Source: Annulohypoxylon bovei var. microspora (lineage: Eukaryota > Ascomycota > Sordariomycetes > Xylariales > Hypoxylaceae). Taken from it: a DNA stretch of 64,000 bases. The notes below the pieces were generated by a model, which saw nothing but the letters and a program-made list of their open reading frames with translations, ran no database searches and was not told the DNA's origin. Below are positions 25,751 to 37,530 of the stretch, in pieces. Both the position numbers and the translations under genes were made by a program. Position 1 is the first letter of the stretch. Each line of letters starts with the position of its first letter. Where the stretch lies: NCBI GenBank assembly GCA_022836615.1, contig MU405268.1, forward strand, positions 167,443 to 231,442, given 5' to 3'.

Positions 25751-26185
25751 ATTAGATTGGGTTCGGCAGGATTTTGGATTTGGACAGCTGTGAATGCGCA
25801 GTATTAGAATGAAGTGCTAATAAAAAACATTGTTACATCCTAGATCAGTATCAAATGCTAGCTTAATCTCTTGGGGCTTTGTCGTGTTTACCTAGGTACC
25901 GGGGTGCTATCTTAGCTGTAACCGGCGAGGCGTCAGTGGCTTTGGGCCGTCCTGTCAGTGTGGACCAGGGTACAGCCCCCTAGCCCCCTATAACAGGGCA
26001 GTATAATACTAAGGTTGTCGGTGTCAATTCATCGGTGCTCCAATGCTCTTCTTAATTTCATATATCATTCATTACGTTAACATTAACGGATTACTATATC
26101 AAGTTGCTAACCATTCAACCCTGCATGCTTATTAACAGCAATGAGTTGGTTAGTATCAACTATTTCTTCCAAAATACTGCCCTCA
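25751..26185. other. convergent intergenic region
   Basis: No gene is seen between the converging DUF1996 and DUF3712 genes. It serves as both 3' flanks. Confidence 0.5.
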
Positions 26186-27590
26186 TCAATACTTGCCCAT
26201 CCTCATCTTCATTCCTAGTTTAAATAAGCCCAACGCCCCTGGTCCCATTATACCTCGTGGTATAGATGTTAGAGACCTCTTCGTATTCGTCGTTGAATTG
26301 CCTTTCGTTGTATTCCAATGACCTAGGACTTCCTGGATGAGGGTAGTATTTCCAAAGACCTCATCAAGCATGTCGGTTATGGAAACCTGACTGCCGTTGG
26401 TAAAGCTGCCGATGAGGTCGCCCGCTAGTTTGACGACCGATGTAGTAGACGTCACAGTCCTGTTGTTGAGAATTGCCTCAATGAACCTGATGTGCTGGCC
26501 ATTGACCACAGTAGCGTTACCCGTCGCATTGATCTGGATATTCCCACCGCTTAGCGCATCTGACTGCGTGGAAAGGACCGTCCCGATGTTCTGGAAGAGC
26601 ACGTCGAGATATAGCTCCCCATTGAAGTACCTGATATTGTTGCCGCGAGGAAGATAGACGTCGTAAACGGTGATGAGGCCGATTCTAAGATCTCCTGACA
26701 TCAAGTTCAGCGACAAGTTGCCTATGCCGAGATCGAGAGTCCCCCAGTTAGGCAGGTTGAGAGTTCCCTGAATGTTGGTGCCGTTCTCCCTAGCCGGCAT
26801 CAAGAGCTGAAGATCCTGGATGCTGAACCCGTCTAGTTTGTTTAGTGAATTCACCGTAACCGTCTTCTCTAATTTCCCCTTCGTATGTAGGGCTCCCATA
26901 CGGATTTCTGGATCTCCGCGAGTGGATAAGGTGACGGTTGGCTGATCGAAAACGTTGGCAAACCACGAAGTCAGCTCAGTCTCATTGGTTACCGTGACGA
27001 TTTGGTTTTGGACATTGAGTTCTGTGGTTCCCTTAATATGTAAATCTGGTAAAGTAACATTGACAAAAGGTGAGAATGTGGGTGTGTCCTTGTTGTATAA
27101 GAAAAGGGTCACGGGGTCAATGTTAGCTGGCAAAGGTGAGTCGAGCGATGTGATGATAGAGACGTTGAGTTGATCCGGCGACACAGCTATGAACGCGCCG
27201 CCGCTGATGGGCATCGTTTGGTCATCGAGGATGCGCTGTACGATGGCGGGAATTATTACCAAGAATCTGAGCTGACTGTAAGTGATTTGACCTGTTCGCT
27301 CCCGAGATGAGAACATACAGAATTGGTAACAATATGGCGAGGAGAATGATCGCTCCTATTAGATACCACCACCAAAACCGCCCGCAATGACGCTTGAACT
27401 TCTGCTTCTTGGTGAGAGGGGCTGCCTCCGCCACCTTCTCTTGAACATGATCGGTAGACGAAGCAACATCACTCTGCCTTCCCGGCGTATTTGATGACCC
27501 TTCGCCATCGTCACCTCGACCACCATGCACGGAAGCCGTAGGACTAGGGGCCTCAAAGTGAGATCGGTCTTCTCGAAAGGCGGACGTCAT
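26186..27590 (-). CDS. membrane-anchored DUF3712 domain protein
   Basis: Two exons on the minus strand (27590-27319 and 27275-26186) give 453 aa. The 43-nt intron falls inside the transmembrane helix codons, between LPIL and the following residues. The N-terminus is cytosolic and disordered (about 70 residues), with the basic stop KKQKFKRHCGRFWWWY, then a single TM helix at about residues 75-97 (LIGAIILLAILLPIL). The remainder is a lumenal or extracellular region with many N-glycosylation sequons and the beta-rich DUF3712 pattern (NVTLPDLHIKGTTELNVQNQ, TLNLPNWGTLDLGIGNLSLN). Members are predicted vacuolar or ER membrane proteins resembling LEA-like lipid-contact domains. Function is not established. 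I chose the Met at 27590 because the upstream frame has no family resemblance. Confidence 0.8.
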
Positions 27591-29110
27591 GATCACTTTG
27601 TCCTTAGCTGTGAGAAATTCTAGGTGGTGAGAGGCAGAAAGAAGGACGCCTGAGGACTTGACCAGAATCAGGGAGAGGAGTTGAACTTCAAGGCGAACTT
27701 GGCGATCACATGTGTATCCAATATGCCGGAAGTCGACTACCGCTTCGGCTTGCAACGACGACCAGGGCGTCGTGTCTCGCTCAGCACCCACCGCCTTGCA
27801 GCTACATACATCTCTCCTACCCCTCGCCTGTCGTCCTTTTCGCGCATCGAGTGTTCTCCATTCGTGCTCTCATCCTGGTTTCTTTAGTTGTCAGATATTG
27901 CAGGGGGGATGGTCAGCTTTGGTTTTTTCTGGGATTCTTACTGGTTTTGCGAGGGTCACGCACATTACCGTAGAAGAATAAGATGTTAGTCTTGCGGGGT
28001 TTCGGTATAGTACAACCCCAGCTCATTAATTACTTTTAGTAGATCTTCATTTTCACGACGAAGAAAACAAAACGCCGGAGTGTGGATGATGTCAAGTCAC
28101 ATTCGGCCTTCCTAATATGGGAAAAGATGTACCTACATAATTCCCAATCCGACCATACCTCCCGAAGGCATCCAATAGTCTACATCTTCGCGGGGTTGTT
28201 AGTTGGGTAACTAAGTCGTGATCGCTCAATTTAGACCTGGGGAAGAAAAGCTAGTATCAAGTCAGCTCGTGGCGCGGAGATATGTTGAAATATTGGTGGG
28301 TAAAGAGAAAAAAAAGAGAAAAGGGCACGTGTAGGATCTCTTTCATCTTGGAATACAAAAAAACCTGGCGAACGCACTACTACTGTACATATGTAGGTAG
28401 GTAGGTATTCTTAAGGTGGAAACTATGGATCGTGATCAACAGCACATAACAAGGATATATACATGCAGTAGACCGCTTGTAACGCCGAGCGACGACGAGA
28501 TTATCAGATTCGATGTCAACAACGTCGATGGCACGATGGTAAGACAGTCAATGCGGGTGCGGTTACGGCGAGTACGAATATGCACATTTTGTATTTACAA
28601 TCCTACCCTGCACGCCAAGTTGTCGAATCAACATCTAGAAAAGCTTGCTGATTCCGGACCCACCTATTATGGGGGGCTCGTGCCCTACGCAACCATGTAA
28701 CATTAGGGATTGACATCGTGGAGAAGTTGGGGAAGTTGGGGCCGCTGTTGCTCCGCTGGCTTAGCTACCTAGACAGCTAGATGCTAGAGAGCTAAGGAAG
28801 AATAATGCCGGCAAGCTCATTACCCATGTGGGTAATAGATGGATGAAGATCCAAACAAGGAATAACGTCCGAGACTCACCCCCGGCTTCCTAGGTCCCAA
28901 TTGCTCACGTATATCAAATTCCATGTGACATGAGTGAGATGCATGCGATGAAGGTCGTAGGAATGATTGCTCATATTCTCGATCCTCCCATCTTAGGTTG
29001 CCTGTCACGTTTTCTACTCCGTGGTCGAGCTGAACCGGAGCTTCAGCGTCAAGTCAAAGAACGAACGACACCTTGGAAGCCTTCCTAACGACCAATCAAC
29101 AGCTATCGCC
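27591..29110. other. divergent intergenic region
   Basis: About 1.5 kb between the divergent DUF3712 and repeat-protein genes. A TAGGTAGGTAGGTA run lies near 28393-28407. An open frame at 28416-28700 has no recognisable features and is not called. Confidence 0.5.
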
Positions 29111-31539
29111 ATGCTGTTCTCTAAACTCTTCATAGCGGCTCTGGCGCCGGTCAGCTTCGTCGCTGCAGAGTCGGTGCCAGAGTTGGATCTTGATGCTATT
29201 CTTGCAAAGCATAACCTAGCATTGGTTCCTCGATCTGACCTCACAGATGCTTTAACTGAGCTCAATGGACTGCTCAGGAGAAATCAAGTTCAGCAACAGA
29301 AAGTCCCCATATATCCACGAGCTGGCAACAGTACTAGTTCCAGCTCGAGTTCTTCCAGTTCCTCGTCAAGCAGTGGGCTTGACCTTGGAGATCTTACGGG
29401 ACTCGGGGATCTGGGTTCAGCTATCGAGGGTTTGACCCAGCTCCTCGCAGGCCTGGGTGATATCGGAAGCCTTCTCAAGGCTATCGAGTCACTACTGACC
29501 GCAGAGTTCTTGCAAGCTCTACACGATGCTATGGTGTATCTAGCTGCAACGCTCCAGCCGCCTATTCCTACTATCGCCCGGAGTGTTCTTACTAAGGTCG
29601 AGCCGGTGGTCGACTTGATTTCAACCCTAGATCTAAAGGGTATCATCGAAGAAATCGAGGGCATCGACATCAAAGGCATACTCAGTGCATTGTCGCCACT
29701 ACTACAACCCGATGCCATCAAGGGCGTCGTAACCCTGCTGGCCAATGCCGAAAGTCTTTTAACCACGGACACCGTCGATGCGCTCAAGTCACTGCTTTCT
29801 AGTGCGCAACCGCTCATCGATGGTCTCGGAAAGATTGATCTTCAAGGCATTCTTGATGCCCTCGCCCCACTTCTGACGGCGGACTCGATAAAGGGCATTG
29901 TTGGTCTGCTAGGAAATGCCGAAAGCCTGCTTACATCGGACTTCGTCGACGACACCAAGTCTTTGATATCCGGAGCCGGGCCTCTTCTCGACAGTCTCAA
30001 GAATATTGATTTGCAGAGTCTAATCAGTCAGATCACTCCAATTCTTAACGAACTCGGCCAGCTTGACCTTAAGGGCTTATTCGAAGCTATCAGCCCCCTG
30101 TTAACATCGAACTCCATCAAGGGCATTATAGGACTTCTCGGAAATGCGGAGGACCTTCTGACGAAAGACTTCGTGGATCAAACCAAGTCTCTCATCTCAT
30201 CAGCAGGTCCTCTACTCTCGAGCTTGGGTGATATCGACTTGCAGGGTCTGGTAAAACAGATCTCACCCTTGCTCGAGACCCTCAGCAAGATTGATCTACA
30301 GGGTATTCTCTCGGCTGTCGAGCCACTGCTGACAGCTGACTCCGTAAAGGGCATCGTTGGGCTCTTGGGTAATGCTGAAGACCTGTTGACAAGCCAATTC
30401 GTCGACCAAACACAGACGTTGATATCCGGTGCCGTTCCTCTGATAGCCGCCGTCGGAAAGATTGATCTGGAAAGCCTTATCAACCAGGTGGAGCCACTCC
30501 TGGATGCCCTAAGTAAGGTTGACATAGCTGGCCTTATCGACAAAGTAGAACCTATTCTGGATGCTGTAGGCCGGATCGACATAGCTGGCCTTATCGACAA
30601 AGTAGAACCTATTCTGGATGCCGTAGGCCGGATCGACATAGCTGGCCTTATCGACAAAGTAGAACCTATTCTGGATGCTGTAGGCCAGATCGACATCGCT
30701 GGCTTAGTCAAACAAATCACACCAATCCTCAATGCCCTCGGAGAGGTTGATATAAGTGGTCTAGTGAAACAGATAGAGCCTATCTTAACTGCTCTCAGCC
30801 AGGTTGACATCGCGGGCTTGATCAAACAAATTTCTCCGATCCTCAATGAGCTGGGACAGATTGATCTGGCAAGTCTTGTCAAGAAAGTAGAACCTATCCT
30901 GGATGCCCTAGGCCAAATCGACCTTGAAGGTTTAATTAAGCAAATCACTCCTATTCTGAACTCCCTGGGAGATATCGATATCAAGGGTATCTTTGATGCG
31001 ATCTCTCCACTACTCACAGCCGACTCTGTTCACGGCATTCTCGGGCTTGTCGACAATGCCGAATCCCTGCTCACAAGCCAGTTTGTTAATGAAACTCACA
31101 CCATCATTGATGGCGCGGCGCCATTAGTTGGAGCTCTCGGACAGATTGACATATCAGGCCTCATAAATCAGATCAAGCCACTTCTCAGTACACTGAGCGG
31201 AATTGACTTCACTGGCCTTATCAGTGCTGTCAAGCCTCTGCTCGGTGCACTAGACAAGATCGACATCCAGGGCATCGTCGACCAAATCACACCTCTGATT
31301 ACGCCGACATCAGTAAAGGGAATATTGACTCTGCTGGGTAATGCGGAAAATCTACTGTCGGCTGCTTTCGTCTCGCAGACGACCGAATTAATAGGCGACG
31401 CTACACCGGTAAGTTTTCTCCGTACTCAGTTTTTTGCCATTGACTTACATGCTAACTTTTCTTCTTCAAATAGCTCGTAGCAACTGCCTCAGACTTCATA
31501 AATGCTATCCTTCAGGCGTTATTGGGGAATGGAAGCTGA
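29111..31539 (+). CDS. secreted protein with amphipathic 19-residue and longer tandem repeats
   Basis: Two exons (29111-31408 and 31474-31539) give 787 aa. A signal peptide (MLFSKLFIAALAPVSFVAA) is followed by a short pro-like region, a run of Ser residues (about residues 75-92), and then about 650 residues of repeats. Two unit types alternate: a 19-residue helix-like unit of the form DIAGLIDKVEPILDAVGRI, and a longer unit with SIKGIVGLLGNAESLLTSDF followed by VDxTKSLISGAGPLL. Hydrophobic positions recur every 3-4 residues, suggesting an extended amphipathic helical array. I do not recognise a named family. The N-terminal signal and Ser-rich spacer suggest a cell-wall or secreted role, perhaps surface binding, which is inference. 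The downstream exon adds only 21 residues, and the intron carries a GCTAAC branch site. Confidence 0.72.
30521..30691 (+). repeat. three tandem copies of a 57-bp unit inside the repeat-protein gene
   Basis: Units 30521-30577, 30578-30634 and 30635-30691 are nearly identical, each encoding 19 residues (DIAGLIDKVEPILDAVGRI, the last with Q for R). Neighbouring units of the same protein repeat have drifted much further at the DNA level, so these three are a recent expansion or are being homogenised. Confidence 0.95.
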
Positions 31540-32259
31540 TATTTCGTGGAGCATGGCTTAGCATCTTAGTAATGACGGGAAGAGACACGGGCAACCTATC
31601 ATGAATCAATGATGCAGCAAATTAATGAATAATAATGAATGTTAACGAGTTTTACTGAATGGTGTTGACATGACATGCAGATGATTTGTGTAGTAATTAT
31701 CGAATGGATTCAGGGGTTCAGGGGTAAGAAACTAATTATTATTAGTGTAAAAACATACCACACTTCCAGCCAAGTACCCACATATGCGACTCTAAAGCTT
31801 GCCCGAGCTGCGCTAGCCGAAAAGTAGAGCAGCCTATACTAGCGCAAGGGTTTGGAGTTTATCGTGAAAATCGCGAGGAGACGCCGTAGAGAAAGCTTTG
31901 AGTAAGAATATGGTGGTGCTGTCTTATCCGAGACAAACTCATCGCACGCAGTAGGAGCTGCTCGGCGAATGCATACCAACAGCTTTGATTCAACCCTCTG
32001 ATATAGTAGAAGACGGTGATTTGGATAAGCGTGTAACTAAAAAAATATCTTTCTCGAGTTCATGAAGTTTTGCTGAATCTACTAGGGTAGGTCAATTTGG
32101 CCAATCGACATAAATAGGGGGCGGGGTGTGGTAACGTTAGAAACGGTGGAGGAGACGGTATCTACCATCTTCAACATCACCACCAATTAATCCACCCCTT
32201 CACTTAAATTCGCGTTAATCAACTTAATTGTCCTCTCATCGGAAAATCCATACCAGCCA

Positions 32260-33669
32260 TATGGAGGCCTGTTCGTACAACTGTGCAACAAAACGTTTTG
32301 AGTTTTCAAAAATGGAAGAGGCTATTCCTAATAAGGTAAGGGTACATAGGTATGTACTTAAAAATTAATGAAAGAATACTTAAATTTAATTATACGGATA
32401 AATGAATAAATATTTATTAAATCAGGGTTAGTACTTATGATACCTTTGATTTAAAACTCAAATAACTTTCCTTTTAACAAGTTAAATTTAAAATAAAATA
32501 GATCTTCTTATAGCTCTCAATTAGGCAATTCTAACGATATAAGTTTCAACAAGTTGCACGTTATATCTTGTGCGAAATAAGCTGTTGTATCGCCGCTTTC
32601 AGTGTTGTTGTTACGACCGGTTGCACGTGACCCCCCCCCCCCCCCCGAAACGCTTCAACACCTTGATACCTTATATATTTCTTCGTATATTTATATTAAT
32701 ATTAGCTTATACATAGTGCAACCTGGATCAATTAGTTCGTTTTTGAATTAATTAATTATTAATATAAATTTAAATACAGCAAACTTAATATTGGTAAAGT
32801 TATTCGGGTGTAAATATAAGAAAGTACATATAATTAAAGGTTATTAAGGCCGGTATTCTCAGATAGTCCGTGCTTATCGATAGGAATTTAAACCAATCAA
32901 AAAGCCGGCTTAAGTTTACCCAAGCTTAGTCCTTATCAAAATCCCTTATCGCGATAATCCCGGATCTCCGGTTTTGTAAAACCCGTTATTTCTTAAAAGG
33001 CCGGTACGTCCACAACGATTGATTGGGTGCATCGTTCCAAGGGTGGGTCTAGTTTTCACCTCTTTACCAATCAAATCAATCAGTCTCAGCTTTTGAGGTG
33101 GCCCGTTCGCGAAAAGGTGGTTTTCGAGTTTTTTGAAAAACAAAAAGCTGGTTCTCGTGCATGGACCAGGTGGGTGGCAAAAGTGATTACTTAAGGTGCT
33201 TACTTAATTGATTCCTTTCAATTCAACATACGTAAAAAAAGACCCTCAATCTAAGTGATTAAGCAACCTTTGAAAAGGTGGTTAAGGCGTTAAAGAAGGG
33301 GTTACGGGTGGCCCAATGGGTAGTTAAACCGGTAGTTAAACCAGTGGTTTTTTCGTCGGATAAGAAAAAAATAAGAGTGGGTGATCGAGGAATCGAACCA
33401 TAAACCTCCGGCTAAACTCGGGATATTATACCATTTGAACGGGTGGTTTCGCGTTTATTATATATATTCATTTATATACATATGTTCATACGTATATACA
33501 CATATTTAATAACATCTTTTCGTTACGTAAATATCCATATGTTATATAAGTATTCTTTTTTTAAATTTGAAGTAGATAAATTTCGCGCGATCAAGATACA
33601 CCTTACCCTTTTAGGTAAAATTAAAAACTAAAAATTGAAAATGCACAGTTGTACGAACGGGCCTCCATA
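32260..33669. mobile_element. TIR-bounded DNA element, probably non-autonomous or decayed
   Basis: A 28-bp inverted repeat bounds this 1.4-kb segment: left arm 32260-32287 and right arm 33642-33669, with a single mismatch. Each arm begins at a TA dinucleotide, consistent with a TA target-site duplication of the Tc1/mariner-like class, though a two-base duplication is weak evidence. No transposase reading frame is visible inside. The interior is AT-rich, with a 16-base C tract at 32631-32646 and a tRNA-like B-box segment near 33380-33446 on the minus strand. Loss of coding potential with AT enrichment fits RIP decay or a MITE-like derivative. Confidence 0.75.
32631..32646 (+). repeat. poly-C homopolymer tract
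   Basis: Sixteen consecutive C residues inside the AT-rich TIR element. The exact length is prone to sequencing error. Confidence 0.9.
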
Positions 33670-35164
33670 AGCCAGCTTGTGTCGCATACGCAGAGACTAC
33701 TACGCATCCTCGAGTCTCAAAGACTTAGTCGATTCCTATAGGTAATTTTCATGAAATTAGTTGCTATCGTATTAGCGGGCATTAATGGGGCTTATAGGTC
33801 TCCAATATGTCGCGTTATCTATGGTTATTAAGACCTACCTTCTTTTTCAATGAAACGACCGCTTCTTCCGGCATGATTGCATCTAGAATGTACCGAAAGT
33901 CGATATACGAACCTTTACGCCAGCGCTCAGTCCAAGATATATAACCCCCTTTTCAGCCCCGACCCAGAATCACATTAGGTACCGCCACGTCTACCCTTTA
34001 TTCTTGGTTAGTTTTTTCTATGTCTTACCAACTAATCGTTCGGCTATCTGCCGAGTGACAGCCACACACTTGTCATTCCCGCGACCGATCGCAACGTGAC
34101 CGACGAGGTCAGCGTTGGTTTTTTTTTAGCTGAACATGGGTGCGCTATAACTTCCCGCTGGATTCATTGCATCTAGTAAGCCAGAGGCGTCAAAGCCAGT
34201 AGGAAATCGCAAGTCTATTATTCCCTATTAGTACCAAATGTAAGAGCTTTTTATTAACCATGATAGTTTTGGACATACTATAGGTTTCATATCTGACGAC
34301 CTTGATCTCGGTAATATGGAGCTGAGAGCCAGCAAAAGGGGACACCCTGTCTTGACCTCGTAGTCCTGAGGCCACTCGAGGACATAAATAAGGAACAAAC
34401 CAAGACCAGAAACACGGAATTTCAATTCTTCATCATCGCAGAAGAGCGTTATGTAGAGGAAAGAGGAATATGGGGTAACTATGGAGGCCCCATCTACAAT
34501 GCACCCCTATCACCCATATAAGTACGGGGCAGCAACTTTAATGCGGGGGATCAAGAAGCTAACCACCAAACATAATTCGCGGTTTCGGCTCTCTTCACTA
34601 TTACTGGTCTTGAGGGAGATGATTACATGCTCCATCTTCTCCTCATCTTGCACATAGGGTAAATCGGGAATTGAGGCTCAAGCAGTAGGTACCTAGTTAT
34701 ACGCCAGTCATTCTCCACTAGAAAGGGGAAGATTCCAATCCACCAATCATCATAGCGATTTCGGCTTTTCGGGTAGGTATGTATAGAATGAGCAAGGTTA
34801 AGAGTTCGAGAACCCCTCCCAGCAACTTGGAATAAAGTAAATTATTCATGCAACCAATCCTTATATTTTTATCTAAATTAACATAAGAGTTCTCAAGCTG
34901 CCGTCACTGCCAAGCGGGGGTTAGGTAGGGTCTTGTCTTTCGTTTACCCCTGACCCCGTCACTTGGAAACCGGGGGACTATAACTTTATCGTGACACTGC
35001 TCTCCAGCTCTTAAATAGACATCTTCTTGTCGAGACTAACGCACTCTACGTCTAAGTCAGATATACGCTCCTCATTATCTGTCTCATCGATCGATTTTGT
35101 AACTTAAAGCCCTCTATCGTTATCATCATAGAAGGATTCCACCAACAAACTCAACCAAATTATC

Positions 35165-36908
35165 ATGGGTGACGAAAGTCATGAAATTAAAGATGTCTCA
35201 CAGCAAGTCGATGACGGCGGGTTCGAACATGTTGAAAATGAATCGAACCTAAAGGTTACCACGAAAATCAACCAGCGCCATGCTGAAATGTACCACGAAG
35301 CGTTACGGCAATATCCAAACGACGCCGCCATTGACAAAGAAAGTGAGAAACGACTCAAGCGGAAGCTTGACAGACGCATACTCCCTCTATTGGGTATATG
35401 CTACTTCTTTTACGTACGCATATCCACTCACTTCGAAACAATAAGCGAGACTGACCACGATGGCTAGTATGTTGACAAAACTACGCTCTCCTATGCTGCC
35501 ATCTTCGGCATCCAGTCAGACCTTCACTTGAAAGGCGCCGAGTATTCGTGGCTCTCAAGTATCTTCTATTTCGGCTGGCTCTTCTGGTCTATCCCTTCGA
35601 ACCTCATCATGCAGCGTTGTCCGCCTGCCTGGTATTTAGCGTTCAACATCTTCATGTGGGGAGTGCTCTTAATGTGCCAAGCCGCAGCTGGAAACTTTGC
35701 CAGTCTCACTGCTTTGAGGATCCTATCTGGTGCCTTCGAAGCTATCGCGGATCCAGCGTTCATGCTTATAACGTCTATGTACTACACGCGTGAAGAACAG
35801 CCTTCTCGCATCTCGGCATGGTATGCTTGGAACGGTATTGGTATAGCCGGTGGTGGGCTTATCGGTGAGTTGGAGTTCGATGAGAATAGGCAATCATAGT
35901 TGCTCATACAAACAGGATACGGAATTGGCCAGGTTAAAGGCGCGCTTCCCTCATGGCGCTACGAGTTTATAGTCGTAGGCGCTCTATGTTCTTTCTGGGG
36001 CATCGTCCTGTTCCTCCTCCTGCCAAACTCGCCGACAACCTTCTGGGGTTTCAGTAAGCAGGAACGATTACTTATGATAGCTCGCATGCGCCGCAACCAG
36101 ACCGGAATCGAACACCAAGTAATCAACTGGGGTCAGGTCAAGGAAGCCTATCTTGACTACAAGACTTGGCTCTTCGTGTTATTCGGGTTTCTCGGCGCAG
36201 TGCCGAACGGCGGCATCTCGAATTTCTCGACATTGGTCATTAAGGGATTGGGATTTGATACCCTGCATACCGCACTTTTAGGTATACCGCAGGGTATTCT
36301 CGTCGTTATCTGGATCGGGCTCGGGGCGCTTGCAAATAGATACATGCCACCAAACAGTCGCACAACTGTCTCCGCTCTGTTCATGCTACCTACCATGGCC
36401 GGAGGGTTAGGATTCTTGCTTGCGCCAACTGATGCCTATATTGGGCGATTGATTTGCTTGTAGGTTTGAAGGCTTACTTTAGGGAATGGAGCCCGAACCA
36501 ATGCTAACAGTAATTAGCTACCTCACGGGATCTTACCAAGCATCATTCGTCATTTCCCTATCTCTAGCAACAAGCAATACGGGAGGACAATCTAAGAAGA
36601 TGATCGTGGCTGGTATGATCTGGTTCGGTTCGTGCGTTGGCAACATCGTCAGCCCCTTTTTCTACAAGGCGGAAGAAGCGCCAACCTATCACTTAGGTAT
36701 AGGGTCTCTGCTTGTCGCCAACTTCGCCGAATTCATCCTCTTCTTTGTCTTCCGGTACGCGTTCAAATGGGAGAACCGGCAAAAGGAGAAGATTCGGGCT
36801 GATCTGCGGGAAACCGGTGTTATCACAGACAACACGGAGGGGTTGAATGCGACCGCGTTCCAGAACTTGACGGATAAGGAGAACCCGAATTTCGTTTATG
36901 TGTATTAG
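35165..36908 (+). CDS. MFS permease, anion:cation symporter (ACS; allantoate/Tna1-like)
   Basis: Four exons (35165-35413, 35468-35864, 35916-36459, 36518-36908) give 526 aa. A long hydrophilic N-terminus ends in EKRLKRKLDRRILPLL, which leads into TM1 (CYFFYYVDKTTLSYAAIFGI), a typical ACS opening. Further family landmarks are YSWLSSIFYFGWLFWSIPSNLIMQR, ALRILSGAFEAIADPAFMLITSMYYTREEQPSRISAWYAWNG, PSWRYEFIVVGALCSFWGIVLFLLLPNSPTT and SYQASFVISLSLATSNTGGQSKKM. Relatives carry allantoate, nicotinate or other small organic anions across the plasma membrane with protons. The substrate here is not predictable. The last intron has an ATGCTAAC branch site unusually close (about 10 nt) to its acceptor. 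Confidence 0.88.
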
Positions 36909-37530
36909 AACTTTTATGGTCAAATGATATTTCAAGTCTTCCAATAAGCGCGCTTTCTATAAAAATCATCCAAGGCTGTAGGATGATTTTAGAAGTTGTG
37001 GTCTTCATTCACGCCACCAAGCCACTCGCTCTATCTCTTACCCCTAAATCTCGCCACTGACCATCATAAATCGCTTGATGGCGCGGTATCGAGATATCCG
37101 TTGTACGGCTCTGAAATGCCATCATAGAAATAAACATTTGTGTTCACAATTCCAGGAGCAACTTGGTGACATCCGGTTGCCTTGCGACAAACACATTCAT
37201 AGGATTAATTGGAAAAAAAAAACATGCATAAAAGTACCTACGGTACTTGGGGGTATTAATTATGATTTTTTGTTCACGATTTTTTTTTTGGCTTTTTTAG
37301 ATCGACGTCGCAAGTTAGCCCCTGAATGCTGTATGGTTCAGCTGGTGTGACTTGTGGCGTTGGGAGCGAGATTTATGTCTTATGGGGCCTAAAGCTATCG
37401 CTCCAGGACACCGAGGATTCTCACGATAGACAAGGCCAGGCAATCTTTCTCTCTAAAAATCTTGATCGTTTTAATTCCGCTTTACTTCTCTATCGCTTTT
37501 CCATTACTTAGTAGCGAGAGCCACGTCGCT
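36909..37530. other. intergenic region
   Basis: No gene is seen. A short inverted repeat at 36960-36990 (AAATCATCC/GGATGATTT) could be a 3'-end hairpin of the permease transcript. Poly-A and poly-T tracts lie at 37213-37290. Confidence 0.45.

Larger units (their letters stand above)
31540..35164. other. gene-poor AT-rich island
   Basis: About 3.6 kb without a protein-coding gene. It contains the terminal-inverted-repeat element described separately (32260-33669), homopolymer tracts, and AT-rich DNA at 32330-32850 and 33430-33640. The 33670-35164 part is of more ordinary composition and ends in the permease promoter. Confidence 0.6.

Noticed and set aside
28416..28700. 94-residue open frame between divergent genes
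   Set aside because: No recognisable motif or compositional bias; not supportable as a gene.
30178..31017. 279-residue minus-strand open frame opposite the repeat protein
   Set aside because: It mirrors the tandem repeats of the plus-strand gene and has no domain, so it is a shadow frame.
34138..34150. 13-base match with 63305-63317 (GGGTGCGCTATAA), possibly a shared element end
   Set aside because: A 13-base match is expected many times by chance in 64 kb, and flanking sequence does not align.
34479..34489. Third copy of the TIR start (TATGGAGGCCC)
   Set aside because: Only 11 bases match and the similarity ends abruptly, so it is within chance.
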